DNA of 64,000 nucleotides from Micropruina sp. (GTDB lineage: Bacteria > Actinomycetota > Actinomycetes > Propionibacteriales > Propionibacteriaceae), in NCBI GenBank assembly GCA_016716635.1, contig JADJVZ010000011.1, positions 1,364,001 through 1,428,000 on the forward strand. The letters are read 5' to 3'. A model generated the notes under the pieces. That model ran no database searches. It was not told the DNA's origin and saw only the letters and a program-made list of their open reading frames with translations. Below are positions 19,109 through 28,653 of this stretch, piece by piece (the first letter of the stretch is position 1; the number at the start of each line of letters is the position of its first letter). A program made the position numbers and the translations under genes.

Positions 19109-20521
19109 CTACTGAGGTGGACCCCATCTGGGATCCACCGGCGAATACGACGATGATCCTAGTGGAGTGCCACTTGTCGGCGCAGGCCACGACCCCGCCA
19201 GGCCGGCCGGCCCGGGGTAAAGGGGCGGTGGTGCTTGGACCTTTCGCCGAATCGACAACCGCGGCAACTTGTGCTTCAGCCCCGTCGGATTGTCGATCGC
19301 CGTCCCCCGCAGGGACTGGGCCTCGGCCAACAGATCCCGCGCGCGAAGGCGGGCTGCGTCATCGACCAGCCCCTTCACCTCGGAATCACGAAGGTAGGCC
19401 AACTCCCCCAAGATTCGCTGCAGTCTGTGTGTGGCAACCAGGGTCCGCCAGCCTCTGGTGGCGGCCAGCGTGAGGCAGCGCATCCGGAGCCACAACCGGC
19501 CCTGCACCTGCGGATCGGCTGACGTCAGCCACCCCATGCGCACGTAGTCGGTCAGCCGATCGCGGATCAATCGCCCTTGCAACATCACCTGACGCCACAA
19601 CCAGATGAAAGCTGGCAAGACCACGAACAGCCAGATGGAACCGGCGGCGACGTAGAGTCCAATTTCGCTCAGGTTGCCCACCTGGGAGTTGAACGTCATG
19701 TGCAGCAACACCGCGGCGCAGTACCCCACGAGCGGAGCGAGCACTCGCACGACCTTGGAATGGGTGCGAAGAGAGACGGCAAAGCCAACTCCCGTGAGGC
19801 TCGTGAAAAGGGGATGCCCGAAGCACGTCAGCGTGCCGCGCATGAACACCAGCTGGGCGACGGCCGCGTCGGCGTTCCCGACGCCGATCTGGGAGGTGGC
19901 GTAGACGATCACGCGGGCGTAATAAATGATGTTTTCGGTGAAGGCGAAGGCAGCGGCCGAAAGCCCCGCCAAGACCACCCCGGAGACCTTGGACACCACG
20001 CGATAGCGGATCAACAGCGCAATCACGAACAGGATCGACGCCTTGGATGCCTCTTCCACGAACGGCGCCACGAAGACCGCGACCCGCTCCCCCGAGGCCG
20101 GATCACCGTCGCCTTGAATCGCCAGGTGGGAAGCGGCCCAAGAGTTGACGATGAGGGACAATCCGGTCGCGATCGCACCACCCCATCCCAGCGCGAGCCA
20201 CCACAACCGCCCGCGCAATGGCCGATAGCGGTCGACGACCAAGAAGAGAAGTGTCCAGAAGGCCAGGGTGGGGGCGGCATAGACGGCTGACTGCTTGAGG
20301 GCTGTCCAGTTGAGCCCGGGATTCACCCCGCCCTCGACCTGACGGTCGGCACTGACATCCAAATACATCCAGAGCAGGGCCGCGGCGTAGATGACGGTGG
20401 CGACCACGGTGACCCACAACCAGGGGGACTTCAACCAGTCCCAACGCCCGCGAGGGCCGGTTTCGGGAAGCGGAAGGCCATTGGCCCGGCGTTGCCGGCG
20501 CTCGACCGTCCCCAAACTCAT
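19109..20521 (-). CDS. PrsW-family intramembrane metalloprotease
   Basis: The 470-residue protein has about eight membrane segments in residues 30-320 and the family motifs in order: APFVEEASKA (EExxK), AFTENIIYY (FxxEN) and CFGHPLFTSLTG and LLHMTFN histidines. In Bacillus PrsW cleaves an anti-sigma factor at site 1; the substrate here is unknown and no anti-sigma gene is adjacent. A soluble C-terminal tail of about 150 residues, proline-rich at its end, is additional. It leads an apparent operon with two dynamin-like GTPases, which suggests a link to envelope stress or membrane integrity (inference). Confidence 0.82.
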   Translation of the reverse strand: MSLGTVERRQRRANGLPLPETGPRGRWDWLKSPWLWVTVVATVIYAAALLWMYLDVSADRQVEGGVNPGLNWTALKQSAVYAAPTLAFWTLLFLVVDRYRPLRGRLWWLALGWGGAIATGLSLIVNSWAASHLAIQGDGDPASGERVAVFVAPFVEEASKASILFVIALLIRYRVVSKVSGVVLAGLSAAAFAFTENIIYYARVIVYATSQIGVGNADAAVAQLVFMRGTLTCFGHPLFTSLTGVGFAVSLRTHSKVVRVLAPLVGYCAAVLLHMTFNSQVGNLSEIGLYVAAGSIWLFVVLPAFIWLWRQVMLQGRLIRDRLTDYVRMGWLTSADPQVQGRLWLRMRCLTLAATRGWRTLVATHRLQRILGELAYLRDSEVKGLVDDAARLRARDLLAEAQSLRGTAIDNPTGLKHKLPRLSIRRKVQAPPPLYPGPAGLAGSWPAPTSGTPLGSSSYSPVDPRWGPPQ

Positions 20522-20530
20522 GTCGCGATC

Positions 20531-21751
20531 TTACCCGGACAGCGCCAAACGCCGTCCGGTGGTGACGGCGTAAGTGATGAGAGCCAGGCACACCACGGCC
20601 GCCCCCATGCTGATCACGACGCCGAGGTCGTAACTGCCGGTCGCGTCGACGACGACTCCCCACAAGACCGTCCCCAGGGCGATGCCTGCGGGCATGGTGG
20701 CCATCAGCGGGCCGAGGAGTCGGACGAAGTCGCGCGTGCCGAAGACGTGTCGGACGAGGATCGAGGTCAGCACCGGGCCCATCACGGCACTGGGTGACAG
20801 CAGGACGATGAACGCCGCCATCGGCCCGTAACCCGAGGTCAGGTGGACGACCAGCAGGCCGACGACCAGGAGCACCGTCGAGATGGTGACGGTTCGCAAC
20901 GGCCCGATCCGGTCGTTGAGGACGCCGGTCGCCAATGTGGAGGGGATGGCCACCAACGCCAAGAGCGAGATCAGCGTCCCGGCGGCGATCAGCGCGAGGC
21001 CGTGCTCGGCGAAGATCGGGGCAAGGTGCTGCTGCATGGCCTGAATGGCGTTGAGGCCGACGAGACCGATCGCGAGGGCGGCAAATTGAGGCGTCCGGAA
21101 AGCCAGCGCGGCACGGATCCCCAGCACTGGAGTAGCGGCTGTCGCCTCCTCGGCGAGGCTGCCGTGGGCGACGAGTCCCACATCCTGGGGGCGGGACCGC
21201 AGCAGGAAGATGGAGGGCAGCACGAGAAGGGCGGCGGTCGCTACCCCGAGCACCACGAAGCCAACGCGCCACCCGTACCCCTCGACGATGCGCGGCAGAA
21301 AGACCCCGGTGGCGATGCCGCCCCCACCCGCCAGCGCCAAGACGATGCCGAGCATGGTGCCGCGACGAGCGGCGAACCAGATGTTCACGATGGCCGTGGC
21401 CGCCAGGTTTGTACAGGTCGGCAGCGTCAGGCCGAGCGCGGCGCCGAGCAGAATCAGCATCGGCAGCGAGTTGACCAGCGAGGTGAGCACCAGCACGAGG
21501 GCCGTCCAGGCCCCACCGAAGCCGACGATGGCCCGGATCCCGAACCGTCGGACCCCGGCCGGCGCCAGCACCGCCATCGAGAACGCGCCCACGAGCGCGT
21601 TGAGCGAGGCGTAGATCATCGCTTGCCCAAGCCCGAGGTGTAGGTCCTTGGCCAGCAGCGGCAGCGTGATGCTGAAGCTGAGGAAGACCATGCCGCCTGC
21701 CCCCATCGCCATCGCCGCCGCCGCCATCGCGCGGATATGCCAGCTAGACAT
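20531..21751 (-). CDS. MFS transporter
   Basis: The 406-residue protein has twelve predicted membrane segments and a duplicated six-segment layout typical of the major facilitator superfamily. The substrate is not apparent. The ATG at 21751 overlaps the end of the ribokinase gene by 8 bp; the frame is open further upstream but that part is proline-rich shadow. Cotranscription with a ribokinase-type gene suggests a sugar or nucleoside substrate, but this is inference from context. Confidence 0.82.
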   Translation of the reverse strand: MSSWHIRAMAAAAMAMGAGGMVFLSFSITLPLLAKDLHLGLGQAMIYASLNALVGAFSMAVLAPAGVRRFGIRAIVGFGGAWTALVLVLTSLVNSLPMLILLGAALGLTLPTCTNLAATAIVNIWFAARRGTMLGIVLALAGGGGIATGVFLPRIVEGYGWRVGFVVLGVATAALLVLPSIFLLRSRPQDVGLVAHGSLAEEATAATPVLGIRAALAFRTPQFAALAIGLVGLNAIQAMQQHLAPIFAEHGLALIAAGTLISLLALVAIPSTLATGVLNDRIGPLRTVTISTVLLVVGLLVVHLTSGYGPMAAFIVLLSPSAVMGPVLTSILVRHVFGTRDFVRLLGPLMATMPAGIALGTVLWGVVVDATGSYDLGVVISMGAAVVCLALITYAVTTGRRLALSG

Positions 21752-22676
21752 CGGGCAGCACGTCGTCAGCCGTGGGATAGGAGGGCTGGGCACCTCGGCG
21801 GGTACAGGCAAAGGCACCGACCCGAGCGGCAAACCTCGAGGCCGCCACGAGCGACTCGCCGTCGGCGAGGCGCTGCGCCAGGGCCCCCACGAAGGCGTCC
21901 CCCGCCCCCGTCGAATCGACGACGTGGACGTGCGGCGCCGGGAGGTGAACCAAAGGCGCTGCTGGGCCCTCGCCCACCAGCGCGCCCGCAGCGCCGAGGG
22001 TCATCACCACCGTCGGCACCCCCTCGGCGAGGAGGCCGAGGACGATGGCGGCGTGGTCTGCCATATCGCTACCGGAAGGAGCGGTATTCGCGCCGCGCAG
22101 CAGTCCTAACGCGAGCGCGCCTTCGTGCTCGTTGACCACCAGAGGGTTGGCCGAGCGGAGAATCTCGGGGGGCAGGGGCACGACGGGGGCGAGATTGAGA
22201 ATGATGCGCCCAGTCGCGAGTTCAACCGCTTCGGCGGTGCCGCTCGCGGGGATTTCCCCTTGGAGAACAACGATCCCAGCGGCTGCGATCGCCACCGCAG
22301 CACTCTCGACGAACGCCGCATCGACCCGCTCGTTGGCCCCGCCGACCACGACGATGGAGTTCTCCCCGGCGCGATCGACGGAGACGATCGCTAGCCCGGT
22401 GGGACCGTCGACCTCGCGGACGTGCGTCAGGTCCACCCCGCTGGCTCTCAGGAGGCTCAGGGCGACATCCGCGTGGGCGTCCCGCCCCACGGCACCCACC
22501 ATGGCCACGCGAGCTCCGAGATTTGCCGCAGCGACCGCCTGGTTGGCGCCTTTGCCGCCGGGCAGCGTGATCGCGGTCTCCCCGCGAACCGTCTCCCCCG
22601 GCAGCGGGTGACGGTCCAACCTCACCCACAGGTCGGCATTCAGCGACCCGACGACAACGATGCTCCCTCCCATCAC
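21744..22676 (-). CDS. rbsK: Ribokinase (PfkB family)
   Basis: The 310-residue kinase shows the PfkB signatures: GGKGANQAVAAANLG (residues 41-55), the substrate region SLNADLWVRLDRHPLPGET at the N-terminus, and DSTGAGDAFVGAL (about 250-262) with the catalytic aspartate. It phosphorylates ribose, or possibly a related furanose or nucleoside, at O5. Two ATG codons stand in tandem; 22676 is used. It lies 3 bp after a class-V PLP enzyme gene and overlaps the MFS gene by 8 bp. There is no ribose ABC transporter here, so the MFS protein may be the uptake route. Confidence 0.85.
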   Translation of the reverse strand: MMGGSIVVVGSLNADLWVRLDRHPLPGETVRGETAITLPGGKGANQAVAAANLGARVAMVGAVGRDAHADVALSLLRASGVDLTHVREVDGPTGLAIVSVDRAGENSIVVVGGANERVDAAFVESAAVAIAAAGIVVLQGEIPASGTAEAVELATGRIILNLAPVVPLPPEILRSANPLVVNEHEGALALGLLRGANTAPSGSDMADHAAIVLGLLAEGVPTVVMTLGAAGALVGEGPAAPLVHLPAPHVHVVDSTGAGDAFVGALAQRLADGESLVAASRFAARVGAFACTRRGAQPSYPTADDVLPDV

Positions 22677-22679
22677 GCC

Positions 22680-24377
22680 TCAGCTCACGCAGCTTGCTGG
22701 GAGGGCGAACCAACGCAGGTGGTCGAAATCCCCCGTGAGCGTCGCCGCTGGACCGAGGTCGCTGGACGCGTGCGCGAGGACGCGACGGGCCTCCGCGAGG
22801 TGATCGTCCAGGACCGACGCGGGCGCGGTGGTGTCGTGCCGGGGGTAGGTCATCGTCCCGTCCTCGTCGTAGCTCACCTGGCTGAGCCGCAGCGGAGGTT
22901 CGGCGGCGCCGGCGCGGTGGTGCCACAGGCCGGTGACGGGGTCGAACCGGTAGTCGGGCAGCAGTTTCCACCCCTCGCGGGCGACCAGCGCGACGGCCTC
23001 GATGAGGTAGTCGCTCACCTCGTCGGCGACGAAGTAGTTGAAGTTCACCCGCACCCAGCCGGGCTTGATGCCCTCACAGCCGGCCGCGATCTGGCGCTCG
23101 AACTCGTGCGAGCGCTCCAGGTCGATGCCCAGCAGGCGGTGACCGTAAGGACCGGCGCACGAGCAACCGCCGCGCGTCTGGATGCCGAACAGGTCGTTGA
23201 GCAGCGCCACCACGAAGTTGTGATGCAGGTAGAGCCCGCCCGGATCGCGGATCACGAACGACACGATCGAGAGCCGCTCCGACTCCAGGTTGCCCAGGAT
23301 CTCGAGCTTCGGCTCGCGCAGCCACGCGGTCACGGCCCGGTTCAGCACGGCGTCCTCGTGGGCCTTGATGACCTCGACGCCGACTGCTTCTTTGAGCTGA
23401 AACACCAGGCCCGCGCGGATCGATTCGAGGATCGCCGGCGTGCCGCCCTCTTCGCGCTGGGTCGGATCATCGAGGTAGCGGTGCTCGGTCGGGTTCACGT
23501 ACATGACGGTGCCGCCGCCGGGCATCTCGGGGACGCGATTGGTAAGCAGGCCTCGTCGGACGGCCAGGACGCCAGGCGTCCCGGGTCCACCGATGAACTT
23601 GTGTGGAGAGATGAACACCGCGTCCAGGTAGGAATCCGGACGATCGGGCGAGGCTTTCATATCGATCGGGACGTAGGGCGCGCAGGCCGCGAAATCCCAC
23701 AGGCTCAGGGCGCCGTGCTCGTGCAGCAGCGAGGCGATGGCGCGGACGTCCGACTTGATGCCAGTGACGTTGGAGGCCGCCGAGAAGGATCCGATCTTCA
23801 GCGGACGCTCGGCATACCGTTCGAGCTCGCGCCGCAGATGGGCCTGGTCGATCTCACCGTCGGCGTTCTCGTGGATGGTCACCACCTCGGCAATGGTTTC
23901 GCGCCACGGCAACTCGTTGGAGTGGTGCTCGAAAGGGCCGATGAAGACAACCGGACGCTCGTCCGCGGGGACGTGCTCCGACAGGTGGTAGCGGTCGTCG
24001 AGGGCTGCTGGGATGCGCAGCCCGAGGATGCCGACCAGCTTCGAGATGGCGGCAGTAGACCCCGAACCCGCGAAGATCACCACGGTGTCGGGGTCGCCGC
24101 CGATGGATTCCCAGATGATCCGACGGGCGTCCTCGCGCAGGCGCGTGGTCTGCAGCCCCGTCCCGGACGCCTCGGTGTGCGTGTTGGCGTAGCGCGGCAG
24201 CACCTCGTCCCGAATGAAGTCTTCGAGGAAGCTCAACCCGCGCCCCGAGGCCGTGTAGTCGGCATAGGTCAGCCGCCGGGGACCATACGGCCCGGGCATG
24301 AGCTGATCGTCCCCGACCACAGATTCCCTGATGCGACGCAACAGCGCGTCCGAGCGAGCAAGACTCACATCCGACAC
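22680..24377 (-). CDS. Aminotransferase class V-fold PLP enzyme (cysteine-desulfurase-like)
   Basis: The 565-residue protein has the class-V PLP fold: FAGSGSTAAISKLVG (cofactor phosphate site), the SLWDFAACAPYVPID region and the Schiff-base lysine in FISPHKFIGGPGTPG near residue 270. A later GGCSCAGPYGHRL near 430 resembles the cysteine loop of NifS/SufS proteins. The protein is longer than housekeeping desulfurases (about 400) because of a C-terminal extension. It might be a cysteine or selenocysteine lyase, or another elimination enzyme; no Fe-S assembly gene is adjacent. It starts with GTG, 25 bp after the antiterminator gene. Confidence 0.75.
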   Translation of the reverse strand: MSDVSLARSDALLRRIRESVVGDDQLMPGPYGPRRLTYADYTASGRGLSFLEDFIRDEVLPRYANTHTEASGTGLQTTRLREDARRIIWESIGGDPDTVVIFAGSGSTAAISKLVGILGLRIPAALDDRYHLSEHVPADERPVVFIGPFEHHSNELPWRETIAEVVTIHENADGEIDQAHLRRELERYAERPLKIGSFSAASNVTGIKSDVRAIASLLHEHGALSLWDFAACAPYVPIDMKASPDRPDSYLDAVFISPHKFIGGPGTPGVLAVRRGLLTNRVPEMPGGGTVMYVNPTEHRYLDDPTQREEGGTPAILESIRAGLVFQLKEAVGVEVIKAHEDAVLNRAVTAWLREPKLEILGNLESERLSIVSFVIRDPGGLYLHHNFVVALLNDLFGIQTRGGCSCAGPYGHRLLGIDLERSHEFERQIAAGCEGIKPGWVRVNFNYFVADEVSDYLIEAVALVAREGWKLLPDYRFDPVTGLWHHRAGAAEPPLRLSQVSYDEDGTMTYPRHDTTAPASVLDDHLAEARRVLAHASSDLGPAATLTGDFDHLRWFALPASCVS

Positions 24378-24402
24378 TCTAGGGACAGCCGGAGGCTCGC
24401 CG

Positions 24403-25251
24403 TCAGCGGGCCACTCGTTCGGGTTGGGTGAGGCGGGCGATGTGCAGCGCCAGGTAGGCAGTCTCGTCCTCGGTAATGGGCTGCCCGAGCCGCATCTCTA
24501 ACACGCCCCGCACGTGCAAGGCGCACCGATGTGCGTCCGGATAGCCGCTTCGGACGGCGTCAAGGAACGACAACGGATCATCGGCCAGTTGCTTGTCGGA
24601 GTGCATCCGGACGAAGAAGTAGCGCAGGTGAGTGATGAATCGGGCCACGTTGAGGGAGTCCCGGTCAATCGGCCGATCAATGGCGGCCTCCACCATGTCC
24701 AGCACCTGCGACAAGACATTCGTCATGCGGTGAGTCAGCGCCAAGTTGTCGGAATTGAAAGCCGCGTTCACGAGGTGCAGGGCAATCGGCACCGCCTCGT
24801 CCTGGGGGAGCTCGACCCCCAGTTCGGCATTGACGGCCGTGATGATCCCCTCCGCCCAGGAGAGCTCGCGCGGGTAAAGGTGCGCCAGTTCGGCTCGCAG
24901 TGGGAATGCCCCCACGATCCCATTCTGGGCGCGCTTGATCGCGAAGCTCAGGTGGTCGGCGAGCGCCAGCACGGTTGTCGATGAGGGCTCCCGCCGCAGT
25001 TCGGCCCACACCGGCGCCAGCACGCGGTCCACCAGGTGCACGTGCTCGGGAGCGATCGTGGCCAGCATCGCGGCGAAGCTCTCCGGGGAGCTTCCTTCCT
25101 CGGGCACGAAGGTGCGCAACACCTTGGTCAAGTCGACCTGTTGGCCCGGCCGGGCCTGGTATCCCAGGCCACGGCCGGTCAGGACGACCTCACGCCCGCC
25201 CCCATCGCGCGCGAGGACAACGTTGGTGTTGAACACCCGCAGGATGTACAC
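24403..25251 (-). CDS. BglG/LicT-family transcriptional antiterminator
   Basis: The 282-residue protein has an N-terminal CAT RNA-binding domain (residues 1-55: MYILRVFNTNVVLARD, then VVLTGRGLGYQARPGQ) followed by two PTS-regulation domains (PRD1 about 70-165, PRD2 about 175-280) containing conserved histidines (HLSFAIKR, HLYPRE, HRMTN, HLRYFFVRMHS). It binds a RAT hairpin in nascent mRNA and stops the terminator forming when beta-glucosides are available. A RAT-like sequence overlapping a terminator is present upstream of the PTS gene at 28616-28679. It starts with GTG and is the last gene of the bgl operon. Confidence 0.9.
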   Translation of the reverse strand: MYILRVFNTNVVLARDGGGREVVLTGRGLGYQARPGQQVDLTKVLRTFVPEEGSSPESFAAMLATIAPEHVHLVDRVLAPVWAELRREPSSTTVLALADHLSFAIKRAQNGIVGAFPLRAELAHLYPRELSWAEGIITAVNAELGVELPQDEAVPIALHLVNAAFNSDNLALTHRMTNVLSQVLDMVEAAIDRPIDRDSLNVARFITHLRYFFVRMHSDKQLADDPLSFLDAVRSGYPDAHRCALHVRGVLEMRLGQPITEDETAYLALHIARLTQPERVAR

Positions 25252-25277
25252 CTAACCCCCGTCCTAGCTCGTTGGGT

Positions 25278-26684
25278 TTAGCCGTCGAGGCTGGCGCCGC
25301 GGCTGGCAATGACGTTCGCGTAGTAGTCGAACGACTTCTTCTTGTAGCGCTCCAGTGTGCCCGTGCCGTCGTCGTTGCGGTCAACATAGATGAAGCCATA
25401 CCGCTTCGACAGTTGGGCCGTCGATGCGCTCACCACGTCGATCGGACCCCACCAGGTGTAACCCCAGAGCTCGACGCCGTCCTCGATCGCCTCGCGCACT
25501 TGCAGGAGGTGATCACGGAGATAGGCGATCCGGTAGTCGTCCTCGACGGTCTTGACGCCGTCACGCTCCACGAGGACGTCCTTGGCGCCCAACCCGTTCT
25601 CGACGATGAACAGCGGCTTGTGCCAGCGGTCCCAGAACTGGTTGAGGATGACACGAAGGCCGATCGGATCGATCTGCCAGCCCCACTCTGACTCCGGCAG
25701 GGTGGGATTCTTGACCCCGCCCAGGATGTTGCCCCCACCTACGGGAGCGGGCGTCACAGACTCGCACAGGCTCATGTAGTAGCTGAAACTCACGAAGTCG
25801 ACCGTGTGCTTGAGCAGTTCGCGGTCTTCGTCCGTGATGGTCAGCTCGATCCCCTTGTCACGCATGGTGCGCAGGAAGTAGCCCGGGTACTCGCCCCGCA
25901 CATGCACGTCGCTGAAGGCCAGGTTGGCGTGGTCTGCGTCCAGCACCTTCAGCACGTCCTTGGGGTCGGGCGTCAGCGGGTAGATCGGCATGGCGATGAC
26001 CATGCAACCCACCTTGATGATGGGGTCAACCTCGTGGGCGATCTTGGTGGCGGACGCCGAGGCGACGAGCTCGTGGTGGATGGCCTGGTACAGGTCGGCC
26101 TCGCTGAGCTTCTCCTTCGGCGTCCAGATCCCGCCCGACATGAGCGGCGCGTGGATCACCGAGTTGATCTCGTTGAACGTCAACCAGTACTTCACGCGAT
26201 GCCCGTAGCGCTCGAAGAGAGTACGGGCGTAACGCTCGTAGAAGCCGATCAGGCGGCGGTCCACCCACCCGTCGTAGGTCTTCGCCAGGTGCAACGGGGT
26301 CTCGTAGTGGCTGATGGTGACCAGCGGGGTGATCCCGTGCTTCTCACACTCGTCCAACACGCGATCGTAGAAGGCCAAGCCCGCCTCGTTCGGCGTCTCC
26401 TCGTCACCTTGGGGGAAGATCCGGCTCCAGGCGATCGAGAACCGGAACACTTTGAAGCCCATCTCTGCGAACAGGGCGATGTCCTCGGCGTAGCGGTGGT
26501 AGAAGTCGATGCCCTCGAGCTTGAGGTTGTCGGACGTGGGCTCCTCGGTGGGCGGTGCCATGATGCCGTGCGGCATCACGTCCTGGATCGAGAGACCCTT
26601 GCCGTCGAGGTCATAGGCACCCTCGTATTGGTTCGCAGCGACCGCTCCGCCCCACAGGAATCCTTCGGGGAAAGTCTTCGTCAT
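25278..26684 (-). CDS. 6-phospho-beta-glucosidase (GH1)
   Basis: The 468-residue family-1 glycoside hydrolase starts FPEGFLWGGAVAANQYEGA, has the acid/base glutamate in TFNEINS near residue 175 and the nucleophile in IVENGLGA near 360. Enzymes paired with a beta-glucoside PTS hydrolyse phosphorylated cellobiose, salicin or arbutin to glucose-6-phosphate. It lies between the PTS transporter (22 bp gap) and the antiterminator gene (26 bp gap). Confidence 0.92.
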   Translation of the reverse strand: MTKTFPEGFLWGGAVAANQYEGAYDLDGKGLSIQDVMPHGIMAPPTEEPTSDNLKLEGIDFYHRYAEDIALFAEMGFKVFRFSIAWSRIFPQGDEETPNEAGLAFYDRVLDECEKHGITPLVTISHYETPLHLAKTYDGWVDRRLIGFYERYARTLFERYGHRVKYWLTFNEINSVIHAPLMSGGIWTPKEKLSEADLYQAIHHELVASASATKIAHEVDPIIKVGCMVIAMPIYPLTPDPKDVLKVLDADHANLAFSDVHVRGEYPGYFLRTMRDKGIELTITDEDRELLKHTVDFVSFSYYMSLCESVTPAPVGGGNILGGVKNPTLPESEWGWQIDPIGLRVILNQFWDRWHKPLFIVENGLGAKDVLVERDGVKTVEDDYRIAYLRDHLLQVREAIEDGVELWGYTWWGPIDVVSASTAQLSKRYGFIYVDRNDDGTGTLERYKKKSFDYYANVIASRGASLDG

Positions 26685-26706
26685 TCTCTGTTTCCTTTCT
26701 CGCCTG

Positions 26707-28587
26707 TCAGAACGTGACGACGGCTGCGTCCGCGCCGACCCCGACAGTGCCGGAGGCGGCCGGGGCCACGTCGGCGAACTGGCCGGTGTTGGTGACGATC
26801 AGCACGGTGGTGGGGTCGAAGCCCGCGGCCTGAACCGCGGCGAGGTCAACCTCGCAGAGCACTTGGCCCTTCTTGACGACGTCGCCCTTGGCGACCTTCG
26901 CGGAGAAACCCTCGCCCTTCAACTGGACGGTGTCGATGCCGATGTGAACCAGAACCTCGACGCCCGAGTCGGTCTTGATGCCGAACGCGTGCCCCGACTT
27001 CATGGCCACTATGACGGTGCCGTCGACGGGCGAGACGATCGTGCCGTTGCTGGGCACGAAGCCGATCCCGCGACCCATGGCCTGGGAGGCAAAGACCTTG
27101 TCCGCCACGTCGGAGAGCGCGATCGTCGTGCCGGCGACGGGGGCCGCGAGGACGAGCTTCTCGCCCGCCAAGGCGCTGGAGACCAGAGCCGGACCGGAGG
27201 CCGGGGTGGCCTCGGGATCGTCGTCCACGGGGTCGGCTTCCTCGCGAGGACCGAAGAAGAACGTCAGGCCAAAGCCGATGGCGACTGCCACGCCGGTACC
27301 GATCATCGTGAGGGCGAAGCTGCCGACGGTCATGTAGGCAGGGATAGCCAGCAGGGACGGGAAGACGAACGCATTGGCGCCGCCGCCGCCCATGCCCGCG
27401 ATCGCGCCACCGATGGCGCCGCCGGCGATGCCGAAGTAGAAGGGGAGCTTCAGGGGCAGGTTGACGCCGTAGATCGCGGGCTCGGTGACGCCGGCGACGA
27501 AGCCTGACAGGGCGGACGGACCCGCAACCTCACGACGCTTGGCAGACCGGCTGCGGAGGAACACGGCGAGGGTGGCGGCCGCCTGGGCGAGAACGGCGGG
27601 CAGCAGCGGCCCGGTCAGCACCGAGAAACCCTGCGTCGCCAGGTCGTTGATCATGAGCGGCACGAAGCCCCAGTGCAAACCGAAAAGCACGAACACCTGC
27701 CAGAGGCCGCCCATGATGGCGCCGCCCAACCAGGGAGCGAGCGCAAAGAGCGCATTGATGCCGTTTGAAATGCCCTTCGCGGCGTAGGTGGTGGCGGGGC
27801 CGACGGTCAGCAAGATCAGCGGCACCATCAGCAGCATGGTCACCATGGGCGTGGTGAAGTTGCGAAGCCAAGACGGCAGCACCTTGTTCAGGAACCGCTC
27901 GAGGTAGCCCTGCAGCCACACCGCGATGATGATGGGGATCACGGAGCTCGTGTAGTTCATCATCACGACGGGCAGCCCGAAGAAGGTGACCGGATCCTTG
28001 GCCGAGGTCAGCGCCACGATGGTCGGGTACACCAGGGCGCCGGCGATTGCCATGGCGGTGAACTGGTTGACCTTGAACCTCTTGGCAGCGTTGACTGCCA
28101 AGAAGATGGGAAGGAAGTAGAAGATCGAGTCGGCCGTGGCCGCGAGGATCGTGTATGTGCTGGAGGCTTGGTCCAGCACCTTGAAGTTCGTGCCGAGGCT
28201 CAGGAACGCCTTCAGCAGGCCGGCGCCGGCCAGGGGCCAGAGCGTGGGGAGGAAGAGAGAGCTGATCAGCTCAATGAACTGGTTGAACAGGTTGCCCTTT
28301 GGGCCCTCAACCTGACCACCGTGCGCTTCGCCGAGCTTGGTGATCTTCGTCATCTCTTCGTAAAGGGTCGGCACGTTGTTGCCGATGACGATCTGAAACT
28401 GGCCGCCGGCGGGCATCACCGTGATGACACCGGGCAGCTTCTCGATTCCGGCCTTGTCGGCCTTCGACTCGTCTCGCAACTTCAGTCGCAGTCGAGTGGC
28501 GCAATGCGCCATCGACGCGATGTTCTCCTCGCCGCCGACCTTCTCCAAGATCTGCGGGGCGAGGGACTTGTAGTCCACTGACGCCAT
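26707..28587 (-). CDS. PTS beta-glucoside transporter subunit IIBCA
   Basis: The 626-residue permease has the domain order B-C-A: EIIB at residues 1-80 with the phosphorylated cysteine C29 (ASMAHCATRLRL), EIIC at about 105-455 with around ten membrane segments and the GVTEPAIYGVNLP motif, and EIIA at about 490-626 with the phosphohistidine in VEVLVHIGIDTVQL. It imports and phosphorylates aryl-beta-glucosides or cellobiose. The ATG at 28587 follows AAAGGACCCCCC; the frame is open far upstream but that part reads through the terminator leader. Expression should be antiterminator-controlled. Confidence 0.93.
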   Translation of the reverse strand: MASVDYKSLAPQILEKVGGEENIASMAHCATRLRLKLRDESKADKAGIEKLPGVITVMPAGGQFQIVIGNNVPTLYEEMTKITKLGEAHGGQVEGPKGNLFNQFIELISSLFLPTLWPLAGAGLLKAFLSLGTNFKVLDQASSTYTILAATADSIFYFLPIFLAVNAAKRFKVNQFTAMAIAGALVYPTIVALTSAKDPVTFFGLPVVMMNYTSSVIPIIIAVWLQGYLERFLNKVLPSWLRNFTTPMVTMLLMVPLILLTVGPATTYAAKGISNGINALFALAPWLGGAIMGGLWQVFVLFGLHWGFVPLMINDLATQGFSVLTGPLLPAVLAQAAATLAVFLRSRSAKRREVAGPSALSGFVAGVTEPAIYGVNLPLKLPFYFGIAGGAIGGAIAGMGGGGANAFVFPSLLAIPAYMTVGSFALTMIGTGVAVAIGFGLTFFFGPREEADPVDDDPEATPASGPALVSSALAGEKLVLAAPVAGTTIALSDVADKVFASQAMGRGIGFVPSNGTIVSPVDGTVIVAMKSGHAFGIKTDSGVEVLVHIGIDTVQLKGEGFSAKVAKGDVVKKGQVLCEVDLAAVQAAGFDPTTVLIVTNTGQFADVAPAASGTVGVGADAAVVTF

Positions 28588-28615
28588 GATGGGGGGTCCT
28601 TTCGTCCAGAAACGC

Positions 28616-28653
28616 AAAAAAGGCCCGAGACGCACTTCCGTGCGGCTCAGACC
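28616..28653 (-). terminator. Leader terminator of the bgl operon
   Basis: Read on the minus strand, GGTCTGAGCCGCAC pairs with GTGCGTCTCGGGCC around a GGAA loop (28622-28653), with one mismatch and two wobble pairs, and is followed by six T (28616-28621). It stands 29 bp upstream of the PTS start codon and would stop transcription by default. Confidence 0.88.
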
